Shown: positions 40,961-50,129, numbered from the stretch's first letter. The stretch: 64,000 bases of DNA from Ruminococcus sp. (GCA_017542475.1 JAFXXD010000008.1:1-64000), one strand, 5' to 3'. Notes: generated by a model not told the origin, from the letters alone. Translations and numbers: made by a program.

Positions 40961-41908
40961 TTATACCTCCGAAAGATAATTCTCTATCGGGTCGTCGTAT
41001 GCCGGCATACCGCGCTCGCCTATCATAAACGAGATCGCCCTCTGACAGTTGTATACCACGTTCTCAGCCGCATTTCCGCCGTACTCGCCGTCGCGAGTCC
41101 ACGATATCTCCTCGTCGTTCAGCGCCGTGAAGGTTATCCTGTCCGTGCGGAAGAACTTGATGTACTCCTTGTCTATCTCCTCCGATATATTGAGCAGAGA
41201 GTGCACTATCTGCTGGAGCTGCACGATGTTCGAGGGCTTCTTTATCAGCGTGACCTCGAATACTCCGTCGTCAAGATAAAAGTCGTTCATCGAGAGCAGT
41301 CCCGCTACGGACGCGGAATTCGTGACCATTCCGTAGATGAAGTCGTCCTCAATGACGTTGCCGTCGTACTCTATGCGCATCCTCTTCGAGCGGAGAGTGG
41401 TCAGCTGCGTCATTCCGTTGAGCACGTAGGAGATGTGTCCGAACATATTCTTTATCTGCTGTGAGGTCTCGTACGCGACGCTCGTGAAGGCTCCGAATGC
41501 GACGATATACGAGAAGAAGTCGCCGTTGAAGCCGCCTATGTCGCAGGGTGTGGGTGTGCCGTCGGTTATCCATTTCACGGCGTCCATCGTGTTCTTGGGT
41601 ATGCCGAGACTCCGCGCGAAGTCGTTGGTCGAGCCCGCAGGCAGATAGCCTATCGGCACGCGGCTGTGGCTCTTCATCATACCCTGCAGGCACTGGCTCA
41701 GAGTTCCGTCTCCGCCCGCACAGACGATGAGGTCAAACCCGTTCTCGCAGGCGTAATTCGCCGAATCTGCGGCATCTGTACCGCTCTGCGTGATATGCAC
41801 CGTAACCTCGAAGTGCGCTTTATTGAATTCAGCTATTATCTCGCCGAGCTTGTCGCCGATAGTGGCTCTGCCCGCAAGGAGATTGACTATAAAGTATAAT
41901 TTCTGCAT
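40961..41908 (-). CDS. Diacylglycerol kinase family lipid kinase
   Basis: 315 residues. The DAGK catalytic fold shows FIVNLLAGR at the N terminus, VCAGGDGTLSQCLQG (glycine-rich nucleotide loop) and GYLPAGSTNDFARSLGIP, matching YegS/DgkB/BmrU-type kinases that phosphorylate diacylglycerol or related lipids. The start at 41908 gives the family N terminus with GGAG upstream. Substrate not assignable from sequence. It is convergent with the TIR-RyR unit and shares its terminator. Confidence 0.88.
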   Translation of the reverse strand: MQKLYFIVNLLAGRATIGDKLGEIIAEFNKAHFEVTVHITQSGTDAADSANYACENGFDLIVCAGGDGTLSQCLQGMMKSHSRVPIGYLPAGSTNDFARSLGIPKNTMDAVKWITDGTPTPCDIGGFNGDFFSYIVAFGAFTSVAYETSQQIKNMFGHISYVLNGMTQLTTLRSKRMRIEYDGNVIEDDFIYGMVTNSASVAGLLSMNDFYLDDGVFEVTLIKKPSNIVQLQQIVHSLLNISEEIDKEYIKFFRTDRITFTALNDEEISWTRDGEYGGNAAENVVYNCQRAISFMIGERGMPAYDDPIENYLSEV

Positions 41909-41963
41909 AGATTTGTCGCTCCGATGATGAGTTGTTGATTCGCGTCTGTAATGAACTACATTT

Positions 41964-41992
41964 ATTATAGCTTGAACTGCTCTGTTTTTCAA
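41964..41992 (-). promoter_or_regulatory. Promoter of the lipid kinase
   Basis: Minus-strand TTGAAA (41987-41992), 17 bases, TATAAT (41964-41969). Confidence 0.75.
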
Positions 41993-42034
41993 TAGGTAAA
42001 ATATAATTAAAATATAAAAATAAATAAAAAGGTC

Positions 42035-42063
42035 TTGACTTCATCCCCTCTTAGTGATATAAT
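42035..42063 (+). promoter_or_regulatory. Promoter of tRNA-Gln
   Basis: TTGACT (42035-42040), 17 bases, TATAAT (42058-42063). Confidence 0.8.
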
Positions 42064-42088
42064 AATAAAGCTGAATCACCAAATACAC

Positions 42089-42164
42089 TGGGGTGTCGCC
42101 AAGTGGTAAGGCAGCGGACTCTGACTCCGTTATTTCGAGGGTTCAAATCCTTCCACCCCAACCA
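42089..42164 (+). tRNA. tRNA-Gln (CUG)
   Basis: Acceptor TGGGGTG pairs with CACCCCA; the D arm is GCCAAGTGGTAAGGC, the anticodon stem GCGGA/TCCGT with loop CTCTGAC (anticodon CTG), and the T arm GAGGGTTCAAATCCTTC. Discriminator A and an encoded CCA end the gene. It is followed by a terminator and marks the left edge of the putative island. Confidence 0.95.
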
Positions 42165-42182
42165 GCGCCAAGCGGGCGCGCA

Positions 42183-42220
42183 GTTCGCGTTTCACTTCTT
42201 GTGGGACGCGAATTTTTTTT
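42183..42220 (+). terminator. Terminator of tRNA-Gln
   Basis: TTCGCGT / ACGCGAA stem with a TTCACTTCTTGTGGG loop and eight T. It lies within the duplicated segment. Confidence 0.75.
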
Positions 42221-42737
42221 CGCGCTCCATAGTGTATCTAAATCAGTTCACCCTTACATATCGTCATAACAAAATTGATGACATAGTAAAAAAAGCCCGA
42301 AATATCAGGCTTTTTTGCTGCCCAAATCTCGAAAAATTTACTTCGATTTTCATAGATGACATTGGGCTGTTTTAGCCATTTGTAAGGATTTGAACTCTCA
42401 AAAGAGCAGATACAGTCCCCTCCAAAGGTTGAAATACAGGCAAATCTCGATTTTGTCGGTGAAAAATAGTATACAAAGTTTTGGGCTCGGTTTTAGTGGT
42501 TTTCACGAATTGTGGAAACGCTGGAATCGAGTCCTTTTTTGTTTCTTGTCAGCAAAGTGATAGAACGCCTATCAGCGATTTGTGAGCCGTTTTTGACGGC
42601 GACAGCGTCAGAACGTGAAACGATACCACTGAGAGCAGGTAAAGCCGCTGTGAGCGATTTGTGTGCCTGTCAGCCGATACATAGAGAGCAGATCACGCCT
42701 GCTGTCTATGGAAGAAAACTGATAGGAGGAAAAGCGA

Positions 42738-43166
42738 ATGAACAAATTCTATATGAACGGTAAGCTGATACACAAGGCTTCCGATCACAACACCAAACGC
42801 TGTGAGGTCGAGAAATGAGTATTTCTGCCTCACTCCGACTTTGAAAGGCTGAAAGCAAATCCGTATCAGGAGCATGAAGCGATAACAGCAGCCAAAGACC
42901 TTATGTACGCGGACAAGGAGGCTTATCACTGCATAATGCTGCTTGACGAGTATGGCGATGACGTACTGCTCATTGAAGCAGACGGCTTTGACTATCCCCG
43001 TTATTCCATGTTCGTCCCTGATGCAAAGTCTATCTACGAGAGGTACCAGACATCAGAGCCTGAACAGAAACTGCATGATATGATCAAGGATACAGTCGAA
43101 AGAATCGCCGAGTTCGCCCATACAGGCAAAACAGACTTCACATCAGCTGATAATAATAGGCATTAA
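42738..43166 (+). pseudogene. DUF6329-like protein interrupted by an in-frame TGA
   Basis: From ATG 42738, with a strong AGGAGG ahead, the frame reads MNKFYMNGKLIH..RRCEVEK-like sequence for 26 codons, meets TGA at 42816-42818, then continues in the same frame with VFLPHSDFERLKANPYQEHEA and on to DGFDYPRYSMFVPD up to TAA at 43166. The full 142-codon product resembles DUF6329 proteins carried on clostridial mobile elements. The stop probably replaced a GAA codon. A shorter product could start at an internal ATG (42903). Confidence 0.65.
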
Positions 43167-43324
43167 CTAATTGTAGAATGGAAGCAAGCAATGCAAACAG
43201 TACGAGAGACAGACATTACCCATAGCACAGCTTTATCCACTCATAGCTAAATCTTTTTGCTACAGTAAAACTATAGTGCTCAGAATCAAGCAAGAAGCTC
43301 CCCGATATTTCGGGGAGCTTCTCA

Positions 43325-45118
43325 TTATTTCGTAAGCAGTTTTCGCATTGAACAAAGGTCGAATATATCAAGTCTGCCGTCATTGCACAGATCTCCAGCT
43401 TGCCAATTTGAAAGCTTTGCGTCGGGATCTGCAAGAAGCCATTTCTGCAATAGTACCAGGTCGGACACAGTAAAGCTGCCGTCACAGTTGACATCACCTT
43501 CGACATCGGTGATACTGCGATAGCGGAACTGATAGGAACTTGCATCAGGATCCATCAAATCCGTCCATTCGGATTCTTTTGTATACTTGTGCTGCTCGAC
43601 CTTCACTCTGTTCTGATAATCATATGCTTTGTACCAAACCTGACCGCCGTTGCCGCAGACAACTTTATTGCCCGCCTGCGTCTTGGCAAGATAGTAGGGG
43701 TGACCCTCATCATCTCCCTGATCGTAAACGTTCATATCTGCGTTCGGCATGACTATCTCATCATAGCTGCTAAAACGAGAGGTCTTTTCGTAATTGCACT
43801 CACAGGGGAATGAACCGCCGGGGATGCAGTAATGATAGAAGTATTCCTTCACACAAACTCTGGCATCGGAGGTCTCCAGCGGATAATCCTTGTTGGTGTA
43901 GACCCCGCCGGTGTTCTCCCACATCGTCTTGGCAACGCCATTGTCATGCCAATCCTTGCCGGGAGACTCGACTCCGAGCTTTTCATAGCGGTTCTTATAC
44001 TCTGTTATAGTAAGATCGGGATCGTTTTCTTTTGGAACTGCAGAACAATAGGTCCATGTCTGAGCACCGCCAACAACGAAATCGACCGTATCGATAGTTT
44101 GCTTGGAGCCGTTTTCGCGGACTGCATTCAGTACAGCACGGTAATTTCCGTCCTCTAAGGCAGTAACAGCAGAGTTCAGTTCAGCAGTTTTTGTCAGTTC
44201 AAGCGATTCCGATGTACCAAGATCGGTGATCTTCAATACAACTGATTTAGCATTACCATCAAGTGTCCATTTAAAATTCGTCTTGCCTGTACCTGCGTCT
44301 GGTGTCACCAACAGATCGCCTTTTACGGGAGCCTCTTCAACAGTAAAGACCACGCTGTCCGAGAAGGTGAATTTATCATGCGAATTGACTGACGCGATGT
44401 TTGCGAAATACTTTCCTGCCGGCAGAACTATACTGTAGGTAGTTCCGTCTTTATAGCCAAATAGAGTCTTATAGTCTGTTTCTGTTTCGTAGATATAAAT
44501 ACGGATATCATACCACTCTGTATCAGAGCAGGCTGTCCATGTCAGGACCGTATTTGTTTCGGAATTTCCCGCATTAACAGTCAGTGTCGGCTTTGAAGGG
44601 GTCGGAGCGAGCTCATATATGTAGCTGAAGCTGTCAGGGTTCACATTCACACGCCCTCCCGAGCCATACATACTTGTTGCATAGGCAAAATGCAGATGTG
44701 GTCCCGTGCTGTTTCCTGTCGTTCCAAGCTCACCGATCTTTTGTCCCTGTTCTACCCACTGACCGCTTGATACACAGTAGGAATTCAGATGCGCATAGTG
44801 GGAATAATAGCCGTTGCCGTGATCAATAACGACACCGTTGCCGTAGCCGTACCACTTACCTGCTACATCGCCCGTAAATGCACCGACAACAGTTCCCGAC
44901 CGCACCGCACATACATCCATTCCTATCGTGCCGCCGATATCAAGTCCGTCATGACTGGAAGAGTAGTATGTGTTGATCTGGCGCGAGGCAGGAACAGGCC
45001 AGTAGTAGCCATCCACATCCGCAGATGCGAATCTCGCAGGAGTTACCGAGATGATCGTAAACACAGAGAATAATACTGCAATAAGACAACTGATAAGCTT
45101 TGATCTTTTCATTTTCAT
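43325..45118 (-). CDS. M23 family metallopeptidase with C-terminal dockerin
   Basis: 597-residue secreted protein. Signal peptide about 1-33. M23 (LytM) peptidase domain about 38-165 with all zinc and catalytic residues: H56 and D60 (SHDGLDIGG), HYAH at 107-110 and HLH at 141-143. Such enzymes cut peptidoglycan cross-links. The middle has beta-sandwich-like segments (about 175-345) and a Cys-containing region of unknown function. A type I dockerin ends the protein (GDVNCDGSFTVSDL, GDLCNDGRLDIFDL). Dockerin attachment of a wall peptidase is unusual. It lies in the putative island, with codon use more A/T-rich than the other dockerin genes. A weak GGGTG precedes the start. Confidence 0.88.
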   Translation of the reverse strand: MKMKRSKLISCLIAVLFSVFTIISVTPARFASADVDGYYWPVPASRQINTYYSSSHDGLDIGGTIGMDVCAVRSGTVVGAFTGDVAGKWYGYGNGVVIDHGNGYYSHYAHLNSYCVSSGQWVEQGQKIGELGTTGNSTGPHLHFAYATSMYGSGGRVNVNPDSFSYIYELAPTPSKPTLTVNAGNSETNTVLTWTACSDTEWYDIRIYIYETETDYKTLFGYKDGTTYSIVLPAGKYFANIASVNSHDKFTFSDSVVFTVEEAPVKGDLLVTPDAGTGKTNFKWTLDGNAKSVVLKITDLGTSESLELTKTAELNSAVTALEDGNYRAVLNAVRENGSKQTIDTVDFVVGGAQTWTYCSAVPKENDPDLTITEYKNRYEKLGVESPGKDWHDNGVAKTMWENTGGVYTNKDYPLETSDARVCVKEYFYHYCIPGGSFPCECNYEKTSRFSSYDEIVMPNADMNVYDQGDDEGHPYYLAKTQAGNKVVCGNGGQVWYKAYDYQNRVKVEQHKYTKESEWTDLMDPDASSYQFRYRSITDVEGDVNCDGSFTVSDLVLLQKWLLADPDAKLSNWQAGDLCNDGRLDIFDLCSMRKLLTK

Positions 45119-45373
45119 TTACAAACACACCCTTTCAACGTATCAAAGTTAGCTGGCAGAGCGTTGAAGCTCTGCCGCTTTTGCTTATGTTTGGACATTA
45201 TTGTCGATCTGTACTGTCAGGTAACGTTTGTCCCCCTTGTTGGCTTAACAGCAGGATCAATATCCACTATTATTATATCTTCTCCAATGGAACGATACAA
45301 CCCAAGCTGCAGAATTAACACGTTTTGATGTAAAATGTACATTTGAACGGTTCGGCAGAGGTCGGCGGATATC

Positions 45374-45402
45374 TTGCTTTTTTCCTATGTGTATGCTATA
45401 AT
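45374..45402 (+). promoter_or_regulatory. Promoter of the Agr-like two-component pair
   Basis: TTGCTT (45374-45379), 17 bases, TATAAT (45397-45402). The rest of 45119-45509 holds a GGCAGAGC/GCTCTGCC hairpin (about 45155-45177) and no supported gene. Confidence 0.6.
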
Positions 45403-45509
45403 GGATGCGATATCTTTACGCTTTTTCTGAAAGCATATGCAGATACACCGATCGCAGAGCACTTTCTGTGCTCCGACAATTATAGCATTACTGAAGGTGA
45501 GAGATTGCC

Positions 45510-46214
45510 ATGCATTTTTTGGTATGTGACGATGATCCGTCTGATGCGCAGGTACTGTCAGAGCTGCTCCGTCAGCAGATACACGGCTGTAGAGTATCTG
45601 TTGTACATTCAGGTGACGAGGTCATCCCGTTTACGAAAAAGAATACGCTGAATGCGCTGTTTCTGGATATTGAGCTGGCAAATGATATCGGCGGGATAGA
45701 GTTTGCCGCTGAGTTACGAAAAACATATCAGAATATCCCCATCGTTTTTTATACGAGTCATATCCACTACTGTGAGGAGATATTCACGGTTTCGCCTGCT
45801 GCTCTGCTGCTAAAGCCTGCGACGTCGGAGCGAGTACGACGCGTTATGCATATCCTGCAAAATAATGAGACCTCGGGCGGCTGTCTGACGATTTCCAGTA
45901 CAAAAACGTCACTGCGTCAGATCCCTCTTGATCAGATCGCTTACATAGAAAACATTCACCGACATCTGACTGTCTTCGGCACGGACGGACGTGTACTCGC
46001 AGAGTTCTGCGGAAAGAAGCTTACGGAGATCGGGGCTCAGCTCGGTAAAGGCTTCCTGCTGTGTCATCAGAGCATTATTGTCAATATGAGCGAGATCAGC
46101 TCTGTCAGGCGCTATGTGCTGAAGCTTCGCTGCGGAATTGAGCTTCCGATCAGTCAGCGAAGGTTCGGCACTGTACGCAAATGCTGGGGAGAGTATTTGG
46201 GAGAGACGCTATGA
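45510..46214 (+). CDS. LytTR-type response regulator (AgrA-like)
   Basis: 234 residues. Receiver domain about 1-120 with acidic pocket CDDDP and phosphoacceptor D53 in LFLDIEL. The LytTR DNA-binding domain (about 135-234) shows IPLDQIAYIENIHRHLTVFG, FLLCHQSIIVNMSEISSV and LPISQRRF. GAAGGTGA precedes the ATG. The stop overlaps the kinase start by four bases. It probably controls genes in the island such as the neighbouring M23-dockerin or esterase; no agrB or agrD is visible. Confidence 0.9.
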   Translation: MHFLVCDDDPSDAQVLSELLRQQIHGCRVSVVHSGDEVIPFTKKNTLNALFLDIELANDIGGIEFAAELRKTYQNIPIVFYTSHIHYCEEIFTVSPAALLLKPATSERVRRVMHILQNNETSGGCLTISSTKTSLRQIPLDQIAYIENIHRHLTVFGTDGRVLAEFCGKKLTEIGAQLGKGFLLCHQSIIVNMSEISSVRRYVLKLRCGIELPISQRRFGTVRKCWGEYLGETL

Positions 46215-47539
46215 ACCTTACAAGTGAGCTTACCTATTACCTGACACTGTTTGAGCAGATGACCATTTACACCTTTGTATATCATCACATCTGCCGCCCA
46301 AAGAGATCCTACTGGCTGACGGTCGGCTTCTATTTTGCCTGCGTTTCCGCAGTGCATATTCTATTACTGCCGTTCGGAGACGATGCCATGCAAAAGCTAT
46401 TCCCGCATCTTATGCTGATGCTGGCACAGTTCCCGGTGATGCTGCTGTATGAGGAGAGCTGGAAAAAGCGTATACTGCTGCCCATTTTCAATATCGTGAT
46501 ACAGTCTGTCACTGAGGTCATCACCGTATGGATGTTTGCCGCCACGACAGGTACATCCATGTCTTCCTTTGATTATTCCAACGGCGATTACAATAGTACG
46601 ACACTCGCGGGAGCACGGATGTTTTACATTGATGTGATAATGCTCGTAGCTGTTTTATTGATACTGCTGCTCCTTCGTGACCGCACGCTGCTCAGAGATA
46701 TGACACTGATACCAGCCTTTGTCGGTGGACATCTGATTTTTCTGGGTATTTATCTGCGTGTTATCGATCATTCGCTGACGGATGTCGCTGTTCTGCTCCA
46801 GCTCGCATATCAGGTGATGTTCGGAACACTGCTGATACTGCAATACTACGGAGCACTGAAACGCCGCGGACTGCTGGAGGAGGCTGCTGAGGTAAAGGCT
46901 CTTCGTCAGCAAATCGAGAGTAATGAGCAGTATTATCGGCTTGCGGAGAGCAAGTTTGCTGAGGTCTCTAAGCTAAGGCACGATCTGCAGACACAGCTCC
47001 GTACTGTTTCTGTAATGATGCAGGACAGTGAGGGAGAAAAGGCAGCCGACAGGATCATGAAAACACTGTGTGAACGTTTGGAAATGACTAAAACACCTGT
47101 CCTTTGCGAAAATCCCACACTGAACGCTGTACTGAACGTTAAGCTCGGTGATACACGATATAAACAGCTTGTACCCGAGATCGTGCTGAATGACTGCGGA
47201 CATCTTCCGTATGATGATTATGATCTGTGCAGTCTGGTCTCTAATCTGTTTGACAATGCTGCGGAAAGCTGCTTGCGTGAGCCTTGTCCGGAACAGACTG
47301 AACTTACATTGAAGGCAGGGCTCCGAAGCGGCTGTTTCGTTATTCGTTGTGTGAATACCTGTTCGGTGGTGCCTTCTGTCGGAACGACTACGAAAAAAGG
47401 AACAGAACATGGTTACGGTTCGGCGATCATCCGAAGTATCTGCGAGAAATATGACGGCGATTATTCTATCAAATATCGGAACGGACAAGCTGTCGCAACA
47501 GTGATATTGCAGTTGGACGGCAGCTCAAAAGTTAGTTAA
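46211..47539 (+). CDS. GHKL sensor histidine kinase (AgrC-like)
   Basis: 442 residues. Six or so membrane helices in residues about 1-215, a short coiled coil, then a phosphoacceptor region SKLRHDLQTQL and a GHKL ATPase domain with N-box DLCSLVSNLFDNAAESC and G-box KKGTEHGYGSAIIRSI. It is typical of peptide-sensing kinases paired with LytTR regulators. ATG at 46211 overlaps the regulator stop and has GGGAGAG ahead. The ligand is not known. Confidence 0.9.
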   Translation: MNLTSELTYYLTLFEQMTIYTFVYHHICRPKRSYWLTVGFYFACVSAVHILLLPFGDDAMQKLFPHLMLMLAQFPVMLLYEESWKKRILLPIFNIVIQSVTEVITVWMFAATTGTSMSSFDYSNGDYNSTTLAGARMFYIDVIMLVAVLLILLLLRDRTLLRDMTLIPAFVGGHLIFLGIYLRVIDHSLTDVAVLLQLAYQVMFGTLLILQYYGALKRRGLLEEAAEVKALRQQIESNEQYYRLAESKFAEVSKLRHDLQTQLRTVSVMMQDSEGEKAADRIMKTLCERLEMTKTPVLCENPTLNAVLNVKLGDTRYKQLVPEIVLNDCGHLPYDDYDLCSLVSNLFDNAAESCLREPCPEQTELTLKAGLRSGCFVIRCVNTCSVVPSVGTTTKKGTEHGYGSAIIRSICEKYDGDYSIKYRNGQAVATVILQLDGSSKVS

Positions 47540-47596
47540 AGGCCGCAAGAACAGTATACTTTAAGATAAAAGAATAGCCGCATGAATTGGCTCCCC

Positions 47597-47960
47597 TCAG
47601 TTCGTTCGATTGCATAATATTAATTCCTTGCACCAATCCTTGAACTGCATACCCTTCTCAGTAAGATGATAAGTTGTTGCTCGATCGGCTGTATTATAGA
47701 CCGACCGAACTGATTCAGGGTCATGTGCGGTCATATTTCTCACGGAGCTCCATGTTTTTCTGCATCATCGGACTTGGGGAGGCCCTTATACTATGTCTTT
47801 TTCAACGTTCCTGGATAATACCTGATCTTTATGCTCAGCGTAAGTCCTGGAGGATCCACAAAGCAGTGCTGCAGCGCATATAAGAGTTCATCTCTGATTA
47901 TATGTGTTGTAATGTCCTTGATGAAATCTGAGATATATTCTGCGTTGATCAAGATGTATT
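47597..47960 (-). pseudogene. Decayed regulator-like gene
   Basis: Minus-strand frames keep protein-like pieces broken by frameshifts and stops: a 5' piece with EYISDFIKDITTHIIRDELL, then a 45-codon piece at 47597-47734 with TADRATTYHLTEKGMQF, which resembles the wing of a winged-helix (HxlR-like) regulator. No intact start or ribosome binding site remains. Assignment is tentative. The rest of 47540-48136 shows only the esterase promoter. Confidence 0.35.
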
Positions 47961-48029
47961 AAAACCTGCTGTTATCTCAAAATCTCATCATCTTTGCCAT
48001 TTTGTTATAGCTTTCTGCAATATTTTGAT

Positions 48030-48058
48030 TGACTTAAAATTCTGACAGTATTAAAATT
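48030..48058 (+). promoter_or_regulatory. Promoter of the esterase lipoprotein
   Basis: TTGACT (48030-48035), 17 bases, TAAAAT (48053-48058). Confidence 0.6.
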
Positions 48059-48136
48059 GAAGAATAAGAAAAGCGCATAATCTGATAAAATCTTTTTGAA
48101 TAATATCGATGGTGGAATGAGGAGGATGATTCAAAA

Positions 48137-49690
48137 ATGAAAAGAGTAATTGCAATTTTATTATCACTTGCATTTTTTGTTTCAATGTCTGCCTGCGGCA
48201 ACAATGATAGCAGCTCATTATCTGCACAGGAAAAGGCATCTGAGTCTGTTGAAAACATTGAGCCGATACATCTTACAAATAAGATGACCGAAACAGAGCT
48301 ATCCAAAGTGGATAAGCATAGCCTTACACTGCTTGACGCTCCTGAAGCAGCCAAAAAAACATCAACAAATGAACAATCAGGGAATAAAGTGAGAATTGAG
48401 TTTGGACACGTTCCGATAGATGACATAATTTCAGGTCTTGAGTCTGCAAAAGAAGAGCTTACCGACGAAGAATATGGGAAGCTTTATGAAAGATTTGACT
48501 CTTACATTGAAAGTAGTGAAGACTATACATACCCGAAGTATATCTTTGTAGACGGTCAGAATGTTTTTGGTAATGCGCCCATATTGCCCCCAACCTACGA
48601 TGATGGAAAGATAACTGTGACAGATACAAAACACAACAGCGAAACTGACAGTTATGAAACAACAACAAACACCTATGCTGATATGGACGACTACCTTGAT
48701 TGGATACGCTGCAAGTTTAGAGACTGGAACTATCCTGAGGAAGAAATAGAAAAAATAGAAGAAAGAATTCTAATTGCAGACGAAGCATACAGAAATGGTA
48801 ATTATGAAACGCTGCCGGAGGGCTCAGTTGTTTATTCTGAATCGGATCATAGCTATATCATCAGCACTGATGAAAACAAAGATTACCGGAATGAATGGGA
48901 GTTTGATCGTCAGGCTGTTGAAGAAATCAGGGAAAGCATAGATGAGATAGATATATTTGACGAAGAACTTAACAAGAACTTCGTTGTTCATGTGACACTG
49001 CCGCCAGGATATGACAGCAGTAAGGAATATCCTTTAATACTACTCACGGATGGAATCTGGCGTTTCGGCAATACTCCTGAGATGAGAAAAGTTATGGAGG
49101 ACGGGAAATCATCACCTGTAATACTTGTGAGCATATGGTATTCCTACGATGTAGAAGACACGAGTGGAAGTAAGCGCTATAATGATCTTGTGTTAGAACG
49201 CAGCAAATCACTTGATTTCATAACAGACAACCTTATGCCGTATCTTGGTGAGAACTACAAGATCAACTATGCGAATTCAACTCTTTACGGCCATTCTGAT
49301 GGCGGTGTTTTCACTCACTATGCATTGTTCAACTCCGACCTCTACGAAAATCAGCCATTTGGCAATTACATAATCGGCAGTCCTGCTTTCTGGGGACTTT
49401 ATTATGATTATCCTGACCTCGATCCAGAGGAATATGAGAAAGACTACGGATACTTTGACAGAAATGAAAAGCTCATCAAAAGCGTGTTCCTATTTGCCGG
49501 TTCACAGGAAGATCCTGACTATAAAGACAGTTACAACGGACACGACACAACGCTCGAAGGTGTTGCAAAGCTAAAGGAAAGGCTTGAATCGCATGGTGCA
49601 GATCTAACATATAAACTATATGATTCACACCATTATCAGTATATCCCTGAAATGCTGATCGAATATCTGAAAGAAAAGTATCCGTGCTGA
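48137..49690 (+). CDS. Secreted esterase lipoprotein (alpha/beta hydrolase)
   Basis: 517 residues. Lipoprotein signal with lipobox ending at Cys20 (VSMSACGN). Residues about 25-275 are acidic and unassigned. The C-terminal 240 residues are an esterase D / IroE-type alpha/beta hydrolase: VHVTLPPGYDSSKEYPLILLTDG, nucleophile Ser in YGHSDGG, and a His in the final SHHYQYIP. Substrate is unknown; siderophore-ester or polysaccharide-ester hydrolysis are options. GGAGG precedes the ATG. Codon use is clearly more A/T-rich than flanking chromosomal genes. Confidence 0.82.
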   Translation: MKRVIAILLSLAFFVSMSACGNNDSSSLSAQEKASESVENIEPIHLTNKMTETELSKVDKHSLTLLDAPEAAKKTSTNEQSGNKVRIEFGHVPIDDIISGLESAKEELTDEEYGKLYERFDSYIESSEDYTYPKYIFVDGQNVFGNAPILPPTYDDGKITVTDTKHNSETDSYETTTNTYADMDDYLDWIRCKFRDWNYPEEEIEKIEERILIADEAYRNGNYETLPEGSVVYSESDHSYIISTDENKDYRNEWEFDRQAVEEIRESIDEIDIFDEELNKNFVVHVTLPPGYDSSKEYPLILLTDGIWRFGNTPEMRKVMEDGKSSPVILVSIWYSYDVEDTSGSKRYNDLVLERSKSLDFITDNLMPYLGENYKINYANSTLYGHSDGGVFTHYALFNSDLYENQPFGNYIIGSPAFWGLYYDYPDLDPEEYEKDYGYFDRNEKLIKSVFLFAGSQEDPDYKDSYNGHDTTLEGVAKLKERLESHGADLTYKLYDSHHYQYIPEMLIEYLKEKYPC

Positions 49691-49801
49691 TTGATTATCG
49701 AGACCGCAAAGGTTCAGAGTATAGAAGCTTCTAATGAGATTGAAGGTATCTGTACTACAAATACCCGTCTGTTGCAGCTTGTCAAAGACAAAAAAATGAA
49801 T
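49691..49801 (+). pseudogene. Fic domain protein remnant
   Basis: About 37 codons read IIETAKVQSIEASNEIEGI then CTTNTRLLQLV, the usual N-terminal helix of Fic-type AMPylators with the inhibitory-helix-like SNEIEGI motif. The match ends abruptly in repeat sequence and the HPFxxGNGR core is absent. No ATG starts it. It marks a deletion or insertion junction at the island right end. Confidence 0.6.
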
Positions 49802-49851
49802 GTCATCAATTTTGTTAAGCACAGACAGGCGGCGTGTCGCCGCTTCCGATT

Positions 49852-50012
49852 CGCGCTCCACGTATTGTGGAGCGTTAATTATTTCCCGCGTTTCATACTT
49901 ATAATGCAATATGCAGCGTGTCTGCTCTGAGCCGGCGCACGCAGTTCGCGTTTCACTTCTTGTGGAACGCGAATTTTTTTCCGCGCTTCATAGCGTATCT
50001 GAATCGGTTCAC
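49852..50012. repeat. Two more copies of the tRNA-terminator segment
   Basis: 49936-50012 is the good copy of the 42176-42252 segment. 49852-49905 is a more diverged copy (TTCGCGCTCCACGTATTGTGG then CCCGCGTTTCATAC). Neither has tRNA sequence ahead. Confidence 0.6.
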
Positions 50013-50021
50013 ACACAGAAA

Positions 50022-50046
50022 CGCCCGTCACAAAAGTGACGGGCTT
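50022..50046. terminator. Hairpin at the asnB 3' side
   Basis: GCCCGTCAC / GTGACGGGC stem with an AAAA loop. The U-run on the minus strand is weak, so terminator strength is uncertain. Confidence 0.5.
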
Positions 50047-50129
50047 ATTTTATTATGAAACTCGAGCCGTTTTTGCTGCGGACACTTTTTGCGGGAAGGT
50101 GTTGCCAGATACTTTTTACGGCAATAACA

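Larger units (their letters stand above)
42176..50012. mobile_element. Putative genomic island beside tRNA-Gln, flanked by direct repeats
   Basis: A 77-base segment after the tRNA (42176-42252) recurs at 49936-50012 with about 88 percent identity by eye (shared core GCAGTTCGCGTTTCACTTCT). Genes between them use more A/T-rich codons than the flanks, and several are broken (42738, 47597, 49691). No integrase or conjugation gene is present, so this is a remnant or a cargo block. The left part (42253-42737) has a GCCCGAAATATCAGGC terminator-like hairpin (42292-42309) and no supported gene. Confidence 0.5.

Noticed and set aside
42512-42763. 83-codon open frame starting METLESS
   Set aside because: No ribosome binding site, no domain, and it overlaps the start of the better-supported DUF6329-like gene.
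42738-43166. TGA read as selenocysteine
   Set aside because: No Cys-aligned position in the family is known to me, no SECIS-like hairpin directly after the TGA is evident, and a GAA to TGA change in a decaying island is simpler.
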